64,000 nucleotides of DNA from Arenicellaceae bacterium (GTDB lineage Bacteria > Pseudomonadota > Gammaproteobacteria > Arenicellales > Arenicellaceae). The stretch lies in contig JAQWNC010000026.1 of assembly GCA_029246505.1 (NCBI GenBank), positions 19,956 to 83,955 of the forward strand, given 5' to 3'. The position numbers were made by a program, and so were the translations under genes. Shown one piece after another: positions 28,081 through 37,262 of this stretch (its first letter is position 1; each line of letters begins with the position of its first letter). The notes below the pieces were generated by a model. The model did not search any database. It saw only the letters and a program-made list of their open reading frames with translations, and had not been told where the DNA came from.

Positions 28081-29574
28081 TTCAATTAAAGCAGGGGCTT
28101 GTTGCAAATGATTGGTAATGGCTTCATAGGCCAAGGCGAAACTCAGCACTTTTCTATCGGTGCCAAAGCGACCCATAACCTGCATACCCATAGGCCGACC
28201 CTGCCCATCGAATCCTACCGGGACGTTAACCACTGGTATTCCACCTAGGCTTCCCAAAATTACAACTTCCATCCATCGGTGGTATGTATCCATTTGTCGG
28301 CCACTTATTTCAGTTGGCCAATGCATAGTTTTCGGATAGGGGAATACCTGTGCCGAAGGCAGAGCAAGAAAATCGTACTCATCGAATAGCCGATCAAGCT
28401 CAAGGTACCAGTTTTGTCGAATCACATTTGCATGTAGACGATCATCGTCGGTCAGGGTCATAGATTGTTCAATTTCCCAAATCAGCTCCGGTTTAAGCTG
28501 CGCATGAGTCTTAGGGTTATCGTAATAGTCTTGCATCTCAACGCGAATAGAGTGTCGCAACGTAGTCCAGCTCTGCCATAAGTCCGACATGGTAAATCTG
28601 GGTGAAACGGAGTCCAGACTTACCCCAGCATCCTCCAGCGTCGTCAAGCTGGATTCACATAAATCAATCACGCCTTCTTGCATCGCTAAATAATTATCGA
28701 GATTGCCAAGCCAGCCAATTTTTATCTCTTGTAAATTGATTGCTTCGATATCCTCACCGATAGGATTAACAGCCACCGTTTCGAGAAGACGAATAGTATC
28801 TAAGGTATTGCGACCCATGGGCCCGGGGGTAGATAGTGGTCGAGTAGCAGATTGATTATCCGACATAACACTGGTGCTGGGCCGGTAGCCAATCACATTA
28901 TTATAAGCACCAGGATTACGTAGTGATCCCATCATGTCGCTGCCATCGGCCACGGGTAGCATACGGGTACCCAGACCACTGGCAGCGCCGCCACTGCTAC
29001 CACCTGAAGTAACAGTTGGATTGTAGGCACTGCCAGTTGTACCGAAAACAGGATTATAAGACTGGGAACCCAGGCCAAATTCCGGCGTATTAGTTTTACC
29101 AATGAAAATCGCACCTGCCTCTCGTATCCGTGCAACCATGGCGCTATCTGTTTCGGCAATACGCTCAGCAAATATTGGTGATCCACTGGTGTGCGGTAAT
29201 CCGGCTACAGGCATTAAGTCTTTTACTGCGTGGGGCATACCGTGCATCCAGCCTCTGTATTGCCCACGAGCTAATTCTTGGTCAGCTGCCCTGGCTTGGC
29301 TTAATAAATCATCATCATCCACCAAGCTAACAATTGCGTTATATATAGGATTATAACGATGGATTCGCTGTAGATAGGCTTCCATTACTTCGACGCAGCT
29401 GGTGTGTTTCTCACGAATCGCTGCGGATAACGTGTTGGCAGTTAGAGCCGTGAGGTCAGATTCGAGACTCGCCGCGAATGTACTGGGGCTTGATAGGACC
29501 AAGCCGGTTCCTAAAACAGTGGTGTTGCGGATAAAACATCTTCGATTTAGAGTACAGGTTCGAGTATTGATCAT
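28075..29574 (-). CDS. Exported amidase-signature enzyme
   Basis: 499 residues of the amidase-signature family, which cleaves amide or sometimes ester bonds. The Ser-cisSer-Lys triad is visible: Lys118 in HAVKDL, cis-Ser193 in SGGSSGG and the nucleophile Ser217 in MGSLRNPG (usual spacing of 24). An N-terminal segment with NRRCFIR followed by a hydrophobic stretch and STFAAS looks like a Tat signal, so it likely acts folded in the periplasm. MKRxxx-type GatA partners are absent, arguing against a tRNA amidotransferase role. Substrate unknown. Confidence 0.88.
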   Translation of the reverse strand: MINTRTCTLNRRCFIRNTTVLGTGLVLSSPSTFAASLESDLTALTANTLSAAIREKHTSCVEVMEAYLQRIHRYNPIYNAIVSLVDDDDLLSQARAADQELARGQYRGWMHGMPHAVKDLMPVAGLPHTSGSPIFAERIAETDSAMVARIREAGAIFIGKTNTPEFGLGSQSYNPVFGTTGSAYNPTVTSGGSSGGAASGLGTRMLPVADGSDMMGSLRNPGAYNNVIGYRPSTSVMSDNQSATRPLSTPGPMGRNTLDTIRLLETVAVNPIGEDIEAINLQEIKIGWLGNLDNYLAMQEGVIDLCESSLTTLEDAGVSLDSVSPRFTMSDLWQSWTTLRHSIRVEMQDYYDNPKTHAQLKPELIWEIEQSMTLTDDDRLHANVIRQNWYLELDRLFDEYDFLALPSAQVFPYPKTMHWPTEISGRQMDTYHRWMEVVILGSLGGIPVVNVPVGFDGQGRPMGMQVMGRFGTDRKVLSFALAYEAITNHLQQAPALIEA

Positions 29575-29892
29575 GGTATCGATGCTTTTTTATCATTAGC
29601 ATAATTTAGCTGAACTGCCATTATTCATTAACTAGACTCAAACGCCAAGCTTGCTGATGCTAACTGGGATCTGACCCCAACAGGAACCAGCAAGAAAATC
29701 ACTATCCGCCTAACCCTGACAAGACTACTGACGTTGCTTCTAGCAATTGGAACTTAAACTACAAGGGTGCAAGATACGGATAATGCCACTTTTCGTGAGT
29801 CTATAAAGTTACCAGGTTCACGACTACTTTGAACCAAAGAATTCCACCATGCTAACAAATTACAGTTGGCCCTTAAACACAGACCGGAAATT
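29575..29892. other. Intergenic region, nothing recognised
   Basis: About 320 bases between the amidase start and the end of the beta-propeller gene. No open frame of note, no strong hairpin and no tRNA seen. Confidence 0.4.
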
Positions 29893-31131
29893 TCACCTTA
29901 GGCTAATGCGCTGCGTGCAGGTCATCGTATCTAAATCTAAACGTGCGAGATGATCATCCACCGAACAGGCCACGTACGCGGTTTTCCGATCAGTAAGGAA
30001 CGCAATATGGGAAGATCCACGTCCAACTTCAATTCGTGCGCTCTCGGTATTAGTCGCCGCGTCGTAGATTCTGATTTGATCTGAAGAGAAGCCGCTCGCA
30101 ACAAGCCACCGACCGTCGAGTGATATCTCAAGACCATGCGGGTATGGCTCAGTATCCAGGCTAGTAATTTTATTCATGTTGTCAGCGTCAAACACCGAAA
30201 TCGTATCATTAAAAAAATTAGCTACATACACAAAGCCACCGTCGGGTGAAATCGCTGGTTGGTGGGCCCAAGGACCACTGACTTCATGGGCGAGGAGATC
30301 GCCTTCAATAGATAGGCAACTCAAGGTCCCGTCAAACGTGTTAGCAGAATAAAGCCGGTTACCATCAGGATGAAGTGCAAGGTGCGCACAACCATCACCT
30401 GCTGGATACCGGCCCAGAATTCGCCCATCTTCGAGATTGATACTGACCACCGTTCCATCACCAGCGCAGGGAATGAAAGCGAGCTTTCCATCCGGCGTGG
30501 CAAGAGGGTCATGTGGACGGGCATCAACCTCGACGGTCTGTACTTCGTAACCTTGCGTGCGGGGCCGAACAATAGTCACCGCATTAGCCCCACCCCCAGT
30601 CACGCAAACGATACCTTCGTCGGTAATCAGCGGCAGTTGGGGCCCTCCCGGAGCCGGCCACCGGTGCTGCACCGAAAGATCTTCACTCGAAATCGCTAGT
30701 AGCTCATCGGCACCTGGGTCCGCAACGATAATCCACTTTTCATCTGTACTAATCGCAAGATGCGAGGCCTTCTTGGCGATCTCTGCTATTTGCGCCACTT
30801 TGCCAGTGGTGCCATCCACGCGAACTAGATGCCGTTCACGTTCACACGCCCAAATATTGTTTCCCGCAGCAGCAAGATGATGCAAGCCTGGTATCGAACC
30901 TTGCCCTGGCGACAGACGGCGATGAACTGTCAAACAGACGCCTTCGTCCGATTCAGACTCGATCCAGTGTCGTGCACCAGCCTCGATAAGCCACATCCGT
31001 AAGCCAGCATCCAGAGTATCTATCAGGACCGGAAATTCGACACCGTTTTCGGCTTCATTATATGTTTTGAGTATCGCCAGACCAGTCTGTTGTAGAGAAA
31101 ACCCCCGGCAGTCTAGAGTATTTGGAATCAT
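29893..31131 (-). CDS. Beta-propeller (YVTN/lactonase-like) protein
   Basis: 412 residues made of repeats of about 40 residues with PDG turns (e.g. HLALHPDGNRLYSANTFDG, PAISPDGGFVYVANFFND, LEISLDGRWLVASGFSSD), the seven-bladed YVTN-type propeller. No signal peptide is visible. An extra N-terminal part of about 75 residues (PVLIDTLDAG...) precedes the propeller. Such proteins bind ligands or act as lactonases; no active-site assignment is possible. Its first 17 codons and 5' flank are duplicated at 32,860. Confidence 0.75.
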   Translation of the reverse strand: MIPNTLDCRGFSLQQTGLAILKTYNEAENGVEFPVLIDTLDAGLRMWLIEAGARHWIESESDEGVCLTVHRRLSPGQGSIPGLHHLAAAGNNIWACERERHLVRVDGTTGKVAQIAEIAKKASHLAISTDEKWIIVADPGADELLAISSEDLSVQHRWPAPGGPQLPLITDEGIVCVTGGGANAVTIVRPRTQGYEVQTVEVDARPHDPLATPDGKLAFIPCAGDGTVVSINLEDGRILGRYPAGDGCAHLALHPDGNRLYSANTFDGTLSCLSIEGDLLAHEVSGPWAHQPAISPDGGFVYVANFFNDTISVFDADNMNKITSLDTEPYPHGLEISLDGRWLVASGFSSDQIRIYDAATNTESARIEVGRGSSHIAFLTDRKTAYVACSVDDHLARLDLDTMTCTQRISLR

Positions 31132-31143
31132 TTAAAGTGCCCA
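31080..31143. repeat. Duplicated 5' end of the beta-propeller gene, parent copy
   Basis: 64 bases identical but for one position to 32860-32923, same orientation. It spans the start codon of the propeller gene and about 12 bases upstream; weaker similarity (ATATGAAACTATTAT) continues beyond. Confidence 0.85.
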
Positions 31144-31239
31144 AAAGCGAAAGATAAATATGAAACTATTATATAACTGTTATGAAACTATAAAGCAGAT
31201 GTTTCATTGGTCGAATGATCGTTAATCACCCAAAGAGGT

Positions 31240-31382
31240 CACTAGTTGACGTTAATGATATTTTCTTCCATCCACTGCGTGAGTCCTGGCCTTAATAGCA
31301 TCTTGGCATCTTCCCAACCCTCACCCAACGCAGGGCTATCGGCGTTATGCAAAACGCGGAAATAACCTGACTGCATTTTCAC
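31240..31382 (-). other. Possible small reading frame overlapping the amidohydrolase end
   Basis: An open frame starting with ATG inside the last codons of the amidohydrolase gene reads MQSGYFRVLHNADSPALGEG... and ends NIINVN at a TAG near 31240, about 44 residues. The composition looks protein-like and it continues past the amidohydrolase stop. It could be a small gene or the end of a broken one. Family not recognised. Confidence 0.25.
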
Positions 31383-32382
31383 GGTCTATAGCATGCAGGT
31401 CGCTTTCGCTGAACAGGCCGGTATCGGCGAGTTCAGCGGCAACTGCCAAGCTGGTGCCGCCAGGAGGAAAATCTGTCCCGAATACAATTTGTGTGCTCTC
31501 CACCAATTCTAACAGTGACACCAACGCACCACGATTGGTAGAACCGGCCACATCGTAATAGAACTTTTTTAATTCGGACGAGAAGCCGTTTGGCAGTGCG
31601 TCTTTTGCCCTGTTTCCGGCCCGATCGATGCGGCCCGCCAAAAATGGCACACTGCCACCCGCATGGGACCAGATAAAACGAATATCGGGAAATCTTACCG
31701 CATCACCGTTGAATGCGATGCCCATGATGGCACGGGTCGTATCGGTGCCATATTCTATACTCGATGCACTGGCACCAGGGGCATATTCCAGGTTCCTACA
31801 ACAATTAGCAGCCGTTGGGTGCACATTGACTACCGCTTTACGCCTGTTAAGTTCCGCCATCACCGGTCTGAATGTGGGGTCACCCAGCCATCGTTCACCA
31901 TAACTGGTAAACAGTCCAATACCATCAACTTTGAGGGTATCGTATGCAAACTCTATTTCATTGAGCGTCGCATCTACATTTGGCAAGGGCATTGCCGCAA
32001 ACAAACCAAAACGTGTTGGATAATCCTGAACCAGTTGCGCGCCGTACTCGTTACACGCGCGCGCTAGACCGAGGGACTGCTCCACATCACCAAACCAGAG
32101 TCCGGGATTGGTGATGGATATCACTGACGCAGCAACACCACCTTTATCCATATCTTCAATTGAGTGTTCGGGCTTCCACCTTGTGTTGGCCGGGTTGAGT
32201 AGTGGACGACCGGTGACATCGGTTACCCATGCCGGTGGTGCAAAATGATGATGAACGTCGATACGTCCTGGGTTCGTGGCTAAAGAGCCCACACCCTGCG
32301 CTCGTAGCGTTCGAGTATAGCACGTTGCTAGCGCGGTACTTATTGCCGTTGTCAGCAATGTACGCCGAGTAATATCTCTCAT
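31345..32382 (-). CDS. Tat-exported amidohydrolase (ACMSD/amidohydrolase-2 family)
   Basis: TIM-barrel metal-dependent hydrolase or decarboxylase of the amidohydrolase-2 group (relatives: ACMSD, LigJ-type, 2,6-dihydroxybenzoate decarboxylase). RIDVHHHFAPP carries the metal HxH, followed by VNVHPTAAN, WSHAGGSVPF and GTDFPPGG with the catalytic Asp. The ATG at 32382 is chosen: it has AAGGGGGG just upstream and gives a clean Tat signal MRDITRRTLLTT...; an upstream frame start at 32409 is less likely. 345 residues. These enzymes often act in aromatic ring degradation, which fits the catabolic look of the region. Confidence 0.87.
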   Translation of the reverse strand: MRDITRRTLLTTAISTALATCYTRTLRAQGVGSLATNPGRIDVHHHFAPPAWVTDVTGRPLLNPANTRWKPEHSIEDMDKGGVAASVISITNPGLWFGDVEQSLGLARACNEYGAQLVQDYPTRFGLFAAMPLPNVDATLNEIEFAYDTLKVDGIGLFTSYGERWLGDPTFRPVMAELNRRKAVVNVHPTAANCCRNLEYAPGASASSIEYGTDTTRAIMGIAFNGDAVRFPDIRFIWSHAGGSVPFLAGRIDRAGNRAKDALPNGFSSELKKFYYDVAGSTNRGALVSLLELVESTQIVFGTDFPPGGTSLAVAAELADTGLFSESDLHAIDRENAVRLFPRFA

Positions 32383-32766
32383 GGTCAATCCCCCCTTACC
32401 GAATAGCAAGTATTACAATACCAATGGGGCGAAGTCCCCTTTTCAGATCCAGTGATTTTCTATCTATGTACGCCAATTTTATTGGCCACGCACCGACATT
32501 CTCAGCGATTAAACACCCGTTCTCGGGGTGATAAACATTGTCTGGCGCATGCAACAGCGAGATACCCCACAGCAATGCGAAACATCTTGCGTTGGTAAAG
32601 CTGGTTAATAATAGACGAGTCAGCCAATGATCCATTTCCCCTTAAGAGCTCTTATTGCGACTGATTCTACCCTCAATTACGTCCAAATTGACATATTAGG
32701 GTACAGATCGGGTGTTTGCTCACCAAACGGTAACTGTCCGCTTAGTTGAATGACTGCTTATTGCCC

Positions 32767-32862
32767 TTATGGCGAAGCGAGAGTATTAATAGAGGCAGTG
32801 ACATCTAGCAACGCCTGCTCGTCAGGTAAGGCACTAGAAAATGCGACCATCTGAGCACCGAC
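32767..32862 (-). pseudogene. C-terminal remnant of a cytochrome-c-like gene
   Basis: In reverse frame the stretch reads VGAQMVAFSSALPDEQALLD followed by VTASINTLASP and a stop. This resembles the C-terminal end of class I cytochromes c or COX2-type cytochrome domains, where a methionine ligand precedes a helix of the type LxDEQAxxDVxAYINTL. Nothing of the heme site remains; the remnant joins abruptly to the duplicated propeller fragment at 32860. Confidence 0.4.
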
Positions 32863-32923
32863 CAGTCTGTTGTAGAGAAAATCCCCGGCAGTCTAGAGTA
32901 TTTGGAATCATTTAAAGTGCCCA
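32860..32923. repeat. Duplicated 5' end of the beta-propeller gene, stray copy
   Basis: Second copy of the 64-base repeat, one mismatch. Its ATG (32909-32911 on the reverse strand) still encodes MIPNTLDCRGFSLQQTG, then runs out of frame into the cytochrome remnant. The junction marks an illegitimate recombination or insertion event. Confidence 0.85.
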
Positions 32924-33078
32924 CAAGGCAATATGAAACTATTATCAAACTTTAAAGTAGTCATTTACAAGCCATTGGCTATGGATTATTCACTTTCAAG
33001 TATGATTATAATTGTGAATACTACTAACACTTAGTGGATATTATTTTAGTGTACTTTCCAAAATTTGGGAGTTTCTCT

Positions 33079-34161
33079 ATGAGAACCAGATATATTTTAT
33101 TTCTAATTTGTAGTTTTTTAATTTTTAGAATCGCGGTTGTTCATTCTCAGACAGATAAGCCCCTGGAGTTATGGGCGCCTATACCCGAGTGGGCTTACGG
33201 TTATGACTCTCAGCCACAGTTAGGTGATAAGCCGCCTATTCCAACTCCGGGGAACAGAGCGCTCCAGTCTGGAGAAGATGCGAAAGAACTCTCTAGGCCC
33301 CTTACGCTTGAGGGGAGTAGTGCTACTTTCTCTCGTCAGGAAATTCGTCATGCTCAGGACGTCATTGACTGGTTCCCGGAGGACTATCCGCCGATGGCGG
33401 AGATCATTAAGTACGGGCCTGAAGCCCTTAGAGGTGGTGAACCAGATTGGGCTTGTGGCTCCTGCCATCTACCCAATGGTAAGGGACGTCCTTCGAACGC
33501 ACCTGTTGCCGGGTTATCGGCCGAGTACATGATTCAGCAATTGTATGATTTTCGAAAAGGCTTGCGTTACAGCGCTGACCCTAGAAAACCGAACACGCCA
33601 AATATGATCCGAATGGCTAGAGCGATGACCGAGGAAGAGATAAAGAAATCTGCCGAGTTTTGGGCGGCCGTCCCGTGGACGCGCCGCTACAATGTAATAG
33701 AAGCAGATCTGATTCCAAAGATGTATCTAAATCCGAATAATAATATGTTTTTTACAGTCGGGACGGAACCAACAGAGCCGCTTGCAGGGCGCATTATTGA
33801 AAGCCCCATTGATACCTATCAGGTGGATTATCTCCGTAACCCGCGTACTGGCTTTAATGTTTATGTCCCGGTGGGGAGTCTAGCCAAAGGGGAGGAACTT
33901 GTTACAACTGGTGGCGGAAAGACAATTCAGTGTAATATCTGTCACGGGCAGGATCTTAACGGTCTCGATATGGTTCCCCCCATCGCCGGCCGGTCGCCCA
34001 GCTATGTGATGCGTCAGTTATACGACTTCAGACAGGGAACTAGGAATGGTATTAGTTCGCAACTAATGAAACCTACTGTAGCGAACTTAAGTATTGAAGA
34101 CATGACAAATATCGCCTCCTATCTAGCTTCCATTATTCCATCTAGCTCAGGAGGCACATAG
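33079..34161 (+). CDS. Exported diheme cytochrome c
   Basis: Two class I c-type heme motifs, CGSCH at 126-130 and CNICH at 275-279, each followed by the same helix pattern (YMIQQLYDFRKG / YVMRQLYDFRQG) and a late Met or Ala-Met region, so it is a tandem two-domain cytochrome of the c4-like type. ATG 33079 has GGGAG upstream and gives a signal peptide (MRTRYILFLICSFLIFRIAVVHS); the in-frame start at 33034 would add 15 residues. 360 residues. Probably a periplasmic electron carrier for an oxidoreductase. First of a three-gene unit with 34166 and 34585. Confidence 0.92.
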   Translation: MRTRYILFLICSFLIFRIAVVHSQTDKPLELWAPIPEWAYGYDSQPQLGDKPPIPTPGNRALQSGEDAKELSRPLTLEGSSATFSRQEIRHAQDVIDWFPEDYPPMAEIIKYGPEALRGGEPDWACGSCHLPNGKGRPSNAPVAGLSAEYMIQQLYDFRKGLRYSADPRKPNTPNMIRMARAMTEEEIKKSAEFWAAVPWTRRYNVIEADLIPKMYLNPNNNMFFTVGTEPTEPLAGRIIESPIDTYQVDYLRNPRTGFNVYVPVGSLAKGEELVTTGGGKTIQCNICHGQDLNGLDMVPPIAGRSPSYVMRQLYDFRQGTRNGISSQLMKPTVANLSIEDMTNIASYLASIIPSSSGGT

Positions 34162-34165
34162 CCTT

Positions 34166-34585
34166 ATGTATAAAGTTAAATCATACTTGAAGAATCAAGC
34201 TTCTAGAAAACAGAAGGTGTTGTTAAGAGTGCTAATCCTTGGGAGCGCTGCGTTAATCTATGGAAGTGTTATATGGGCCCATCACTCTCATGCCAATTTC
34301 GATATGACGTTATATACTAAGCTTGAAGGTAGAGTAAAAGAAATCCTTTGGATCAATCCTCATATTTGGATTTTTATTGAAGTTGTGGATGATAACGGTA
34401 AAGCGGTGCAGTGGGCATTAGAGTCCGCGACGCCGATTCAATTAGCTAAAAGTGGGGTGACTCGGGACACTGTCCATGAAGGAGATATGGTCTCCGTGCG
34501 CTGCCACCGCCTTAAAGATAATGCGAATGGTTGTTTGCTCGGATATTTAACCGGACGGGATAATGTGGAAAGGCTCTGGGATTAA
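34166..34585 (+). CDS. DUF6152-like exported protein, short form
   Basis: 139 residues; a signal segment ending IYGSVIWA is followed by His39-His40 (AHHSHANFDMTLY) and the NPH motif at 64-66 (ILWINPHIWIFIEV). C-terminal part: GVTRDTVHEGDMVSVRCHRLKDNANGCLLGY with two Cys that could pair or bind metal. Four bases after the cytochrome stop and overlapping the next gene by one base, so it is co-transcribed with a diheme cytochrome, the clearest functional link of this family to redox chemistry in the window. Confidence 0.85.
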   Translation: MYKVKSYLKNQASRKQKVLLRVLILGSAALIYGSVIWAHHSHANFDMTLYTKLEGRVKEILWINPHIWIFIEVVDDNGKAVQWALESATPIQLAKSGVTRDTVHEGDMVSVRCHRLKDNANGCLLGYLTGRDNVERLWD

Positions 34586-35262
34586 TGAAACGTATAACAC
34601 AGCTCATATTTACATCATTAGCTTTTCTGAGCGCTTTGCCTGTTTTTGCCCAGATCGAGTATATACATCGATCTGACCGATTCGCTATAACGTTCCCGAA
34701 TATACCAGAGGTCGATGAACGGACTCGACTATCCGCGCATGGTGTGATATTTCCGGCACGAGTATATTCTGCTTATAGTAGCTCCGGTAATTACTCATTA
34801 ACGCTAGTCGACTATACAGAGGCTGAAAAGAGGCACCGCGCACGTTTAGACCAAACGGATGCAAGCTCGGGGGCTACTTTTTGGGTGATGGATGTCCGAG
34901 CATCCGTTGCCCACGAAGCTCAGAGTATCCGCGAGAGCGTTCGCGATGCGGGTGGTGAGATCACTTATGAGGGTTGGGCGGATATTGACAAGATCGAAGG
35001 ACACCAAATGCAGATTACGAATAAGGATCAGTCTCGAAGTTTTATTGGAATCCATTTAAATGCTAGCCGCCTTTATATTCTTGAGGCGACTTCCCCACAA
35101 GGCTTTCCGCCGCCCGCATGGTTTCAACAGTCACTTCAATTTATCGATGAGAATGGACAGCGGATTCGATATACATTCGATACCGATGGTCAGAGGACGA
35201 ATATTCGAATTGTACCCCTAGCGGATGTTCCTGAGGGGGTAAGGCGGGTCATAGTGGAATAA
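34585..35262 (+). CDS. Exported protein of unknown function
   Basis: 225 residues with a signal peptide (MKRITQLIFTSLAFLSALPVFA, cut near residue 22). Mature part begins QIEYIHRSDRFAITFPNIPEVDERT, a layout seen in predicted beta/alpha 'FPxxP' periplasmic proteins, then LTLVDYTEAEKRH and GHQMQITNKDQSRSFIGIHLNASRLYILEATSP. No catalytic motif recognised. The ATG overlaps the previous stop (TAATG). Third gene of the cytochrome unit. Confidence 0.75.
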   Translation: MKRITQLIFTSLAFLSALPVFAQIEYIHRSDRFAITFPNIPEVDERTRLSAHGVIFPARVYSAYSSSGNYSLTLVDYTEAEKRHRARLDQTDASSGATFWVMDVRASVAHEAQSIRESVRDAGGEITYEGWADIDKIEGHQMQITNKDQSRSFIGIHLNASRLYILEATSPQGFPPPAWFQQSLQFIDENGQRIRYTFDTDGQRTNIRIVPLADVPEGVRRVIVE

Positions 35263-35600
35263 TACTAAAGACTAAACATAGAGCGACATTGCGTGGCTGG
35301 AGAGGCTATTGTGAATATTATATCGTTTTAGAAAGGAACATAGGTTTCGTTTAATCTTGGGAAGTTCAGAATAATGAGTAAATAAAGTCGTTATGGCCTT
35401 AAACATCTTCTGTTATCTCAAAAATTGGCAGCTAACCACAAGCCTATTAACACTTCCAGGAGATTAATTACCATCTATTCTGGTTTGTTGTGGTTATTTA
35501 CGGTCTAGTGTCCCACAGACACTTTCCCTTTGAAGCTCAATATAGCCGTTGATTGCCCAAGGTAGTCATTCGGCTCTTGTTACTACTATGTGAGTGAGTA
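35263..35600. other. Intergenic region with a REP-like motif
   Basis: No gene. A degenerate REP-like palindrome lies at 35546-35572 (core GATTGCCCAAGGTAGTCATT). The region is between convergent genes; no T-run terminator is apparent. Confidence 0.4.
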
Positions 35601-37262
35601 TTAAGGAGCGGAATAAACCACTTCGCCTTCAACAACTGTCATTACTGAATATAGATCTTCAATATCCTCTTCAGGCACGCTCATGTAATCACGATCCAGC
35701 ACCACAAAATCAGCCTGTTTACCTGGTTCCAAGCTGCCTAGATCATCTTCACGGAATAGAATATAGGCGTTGGTTCGCGTGTGTGCAGTAAGAGCGTCTT
35801 CGCGCGACACGGTAAAGGGTTGAGTTATATCTCCTGCGATGTTTCGGCCACTCACCACCCATCCAATAGTATGAAAAGGGTTTGGGCTACCCACGGTAGT
35901 GGCATCTGAACCCAACCCCCAGATACCACCCAAGTCATTTATTATTTGAGCTGGCGGTTGGCTGGCGGGATTTTGGGAACCCACTTGAGCTGATTGCCTT
36001 CGCGAACTATGCACTGCGAATACCATTCCTAATGCCTTGGCACGTTCTATGGATTCCGGCTGGATACCGTTGGTGTGGGCAATTGTAAAGCGCATATCCA
36101 ACATTGCTGGATGAGTTTCGGCAACTTCCTCCAAAATATCCAGCATGCCGGAGATTTTTACTTCACGGCTGGAATGCTCATTCGTCTGCCAGCCATTCTC
36201 CACAGCTGTAATCGCGATATTTTTAAAATGTTCCCTGTCTTCATCTGAAATCACAAAGGGATTGGCTCGCATAGGACGATAAACGGTTTCACCATAACCA
36301 AATTGAGCAAACCGAAGGCCCTCCCTATCGGGGGAGTTATTACGCATCTCCATCATAATTTCTTCAGCGCTGCTGCTGGCGCTGTTTTGCTCGTTCAAAG
36401 AATAGTAAACGCGCATATTTAGGTCGCCGGCATCGGCGATGCGTCCCACGGATTCATAAAAGGCGGGCGTGACGGTATTGCCACCCACATCGTACACCGC
36501 TGTCATTCCCATACTAAGCAAGCTCTCAATGGTGAGTTTGACACTGTTGTCCCATGTTAGCTCTGAGGGTTCCGGAATATGCTGGTCTACCAGACCGTAG
36601 GCACCACGTCCTCGTAGTTCTCCAGTCAGCTCACCTTGCTCGTTCCGAATCAAACCGGCCGGGCCCTCAATTTCATTTGAAATACCTGCAGCTCCTAAAG
36701 CAGCGCTATTCACAAACGCTCGACTATAAGCTTCCTGGATATAAAGAGGCCTATCTGGTAATACTTCATCTAATTCCTCTACGCTGAAAGTCTCAGAATT
36801 ATCTTGAAACTGATCAAAGATAAAACCTCCCATGACCATCAACCATTCACCTTCGGGTAGCTGCGCTGCGCGCTGTTTGACCATATCCAGAGCTTCTGCT
36901 CTAGATTTAACACCATCCCAGCGTATAAGCCGGTACCAATGCTTGGTCCCGCGAACAAAGTGCATGTGGTTATCTATTAAGCCCGGGACGATAGTTTGTC
37001 CGTCCAGATCAGTAACGCTGGAATCAAGCCCGGCGTATTCCATCATCTCTTCGTTTGAGCCAGTGGCGAGAATTAGACCATCTTTAACCGCCATGGCTTC
37101 GACCGTATTAAAGTCTGCGTCGACGGTCAGAATTTGACCATTGGTGAGAACCCAGTCTGCCATGTTATCCATCATAATCTCTGGCTCAGGACCTTCAGTG
37201 CACCCTAAAAGCAGAGTAAAAATCGCTAATGTTGACGTTAACTTGATATTGTTGAACCGCAT
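35601..37262 (-). CDS. Lipoprotein amidohydrolase, YtcJ-like
   Basis: 553 residues of the amidohydrolase-3 / YtcJ group, cyclic amidohydrolase relatives with unknown natural substrates. Lipobox LLGC with Cys21 predicts membrane anchoring. VPGLIDNHMHFVRG holds the metal His99-x-His101; TIAHTNGIQPE and GLGSDATTVGSPNPF carry later metal/catalytic residues; LGSLEPGKQADFVVLDRD is the C-terminal urease-like beta-sandwich signature. Isolated on the minus strand. Confidence 0.88.
   Translation of the reverse strand: MRFNNIKLTSTLAIFTLLLGCTEGPEPEIMMDNMADWVLTNGQILTVDADFNTVEAMAVKDGLILATGSNEEMMEYAGLDSSVTDLDGQTIVPGLIDNHMHFVRGTKHWYRLIRWDGVKSRAEALDMVKQRAAQLPEGEWLMVMGGFIFDQFQDNSETFSVEELDEVLPDRPLYIQEAYSRAFVNSAALGAAGISNEIEGPAGLIRNEQGELTGELRGRGAYGLVDQHIPEPSELTWDNSVKLTIESLLSMGMTAVYDVGGNTVTPAFYESVGRIADAGDLNMRVYYSLNEQNSASSSAEEIMMEMRNNSPDREGLRFAQFGYGETVYRPMRANPFVISDEDREHFKNIAITAVENGWQTNEHSSREVKISGMLDILEEVAETHPAMLDMRFTIAHTNGIQPESIERAKALGMVFAVHSSRRQSAQVGSQNPASQPPAQIINDLGGIWGLGSDATTVGSPNPFHTIGWVVSGRNIAGDITQPFTVSREDALTAHTRTNAYILFREDDLGSLEPGKQADFVVLDRDYMSVPEEDIEDLYSVMTVVEGEVVYSAP

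Larger units (their letters stand above)
32383..33078. other. Degenerate intergenic region with gene debris and repeats
   Basis: Holds a REP-like half motif (GAATGACTGCTTATTGCCC, 32748-32766), a cytochrome-c-like remnant and the second copy of the propeller 5' end. An 79-codon reverse frame at 32396-32635 shows no recognisable features. Upstream of 33079 the sequence is AT-rich and probably contains the promoter of the cytochrome operon. Confidence 0.5.

Noticed and set aside
32396..32635. 79-codon reverse frame upstream of the Tat amidohydrolase
   Set aside because: No motif and it overlaps the amidohydrolase 5' end and its ribosome site.
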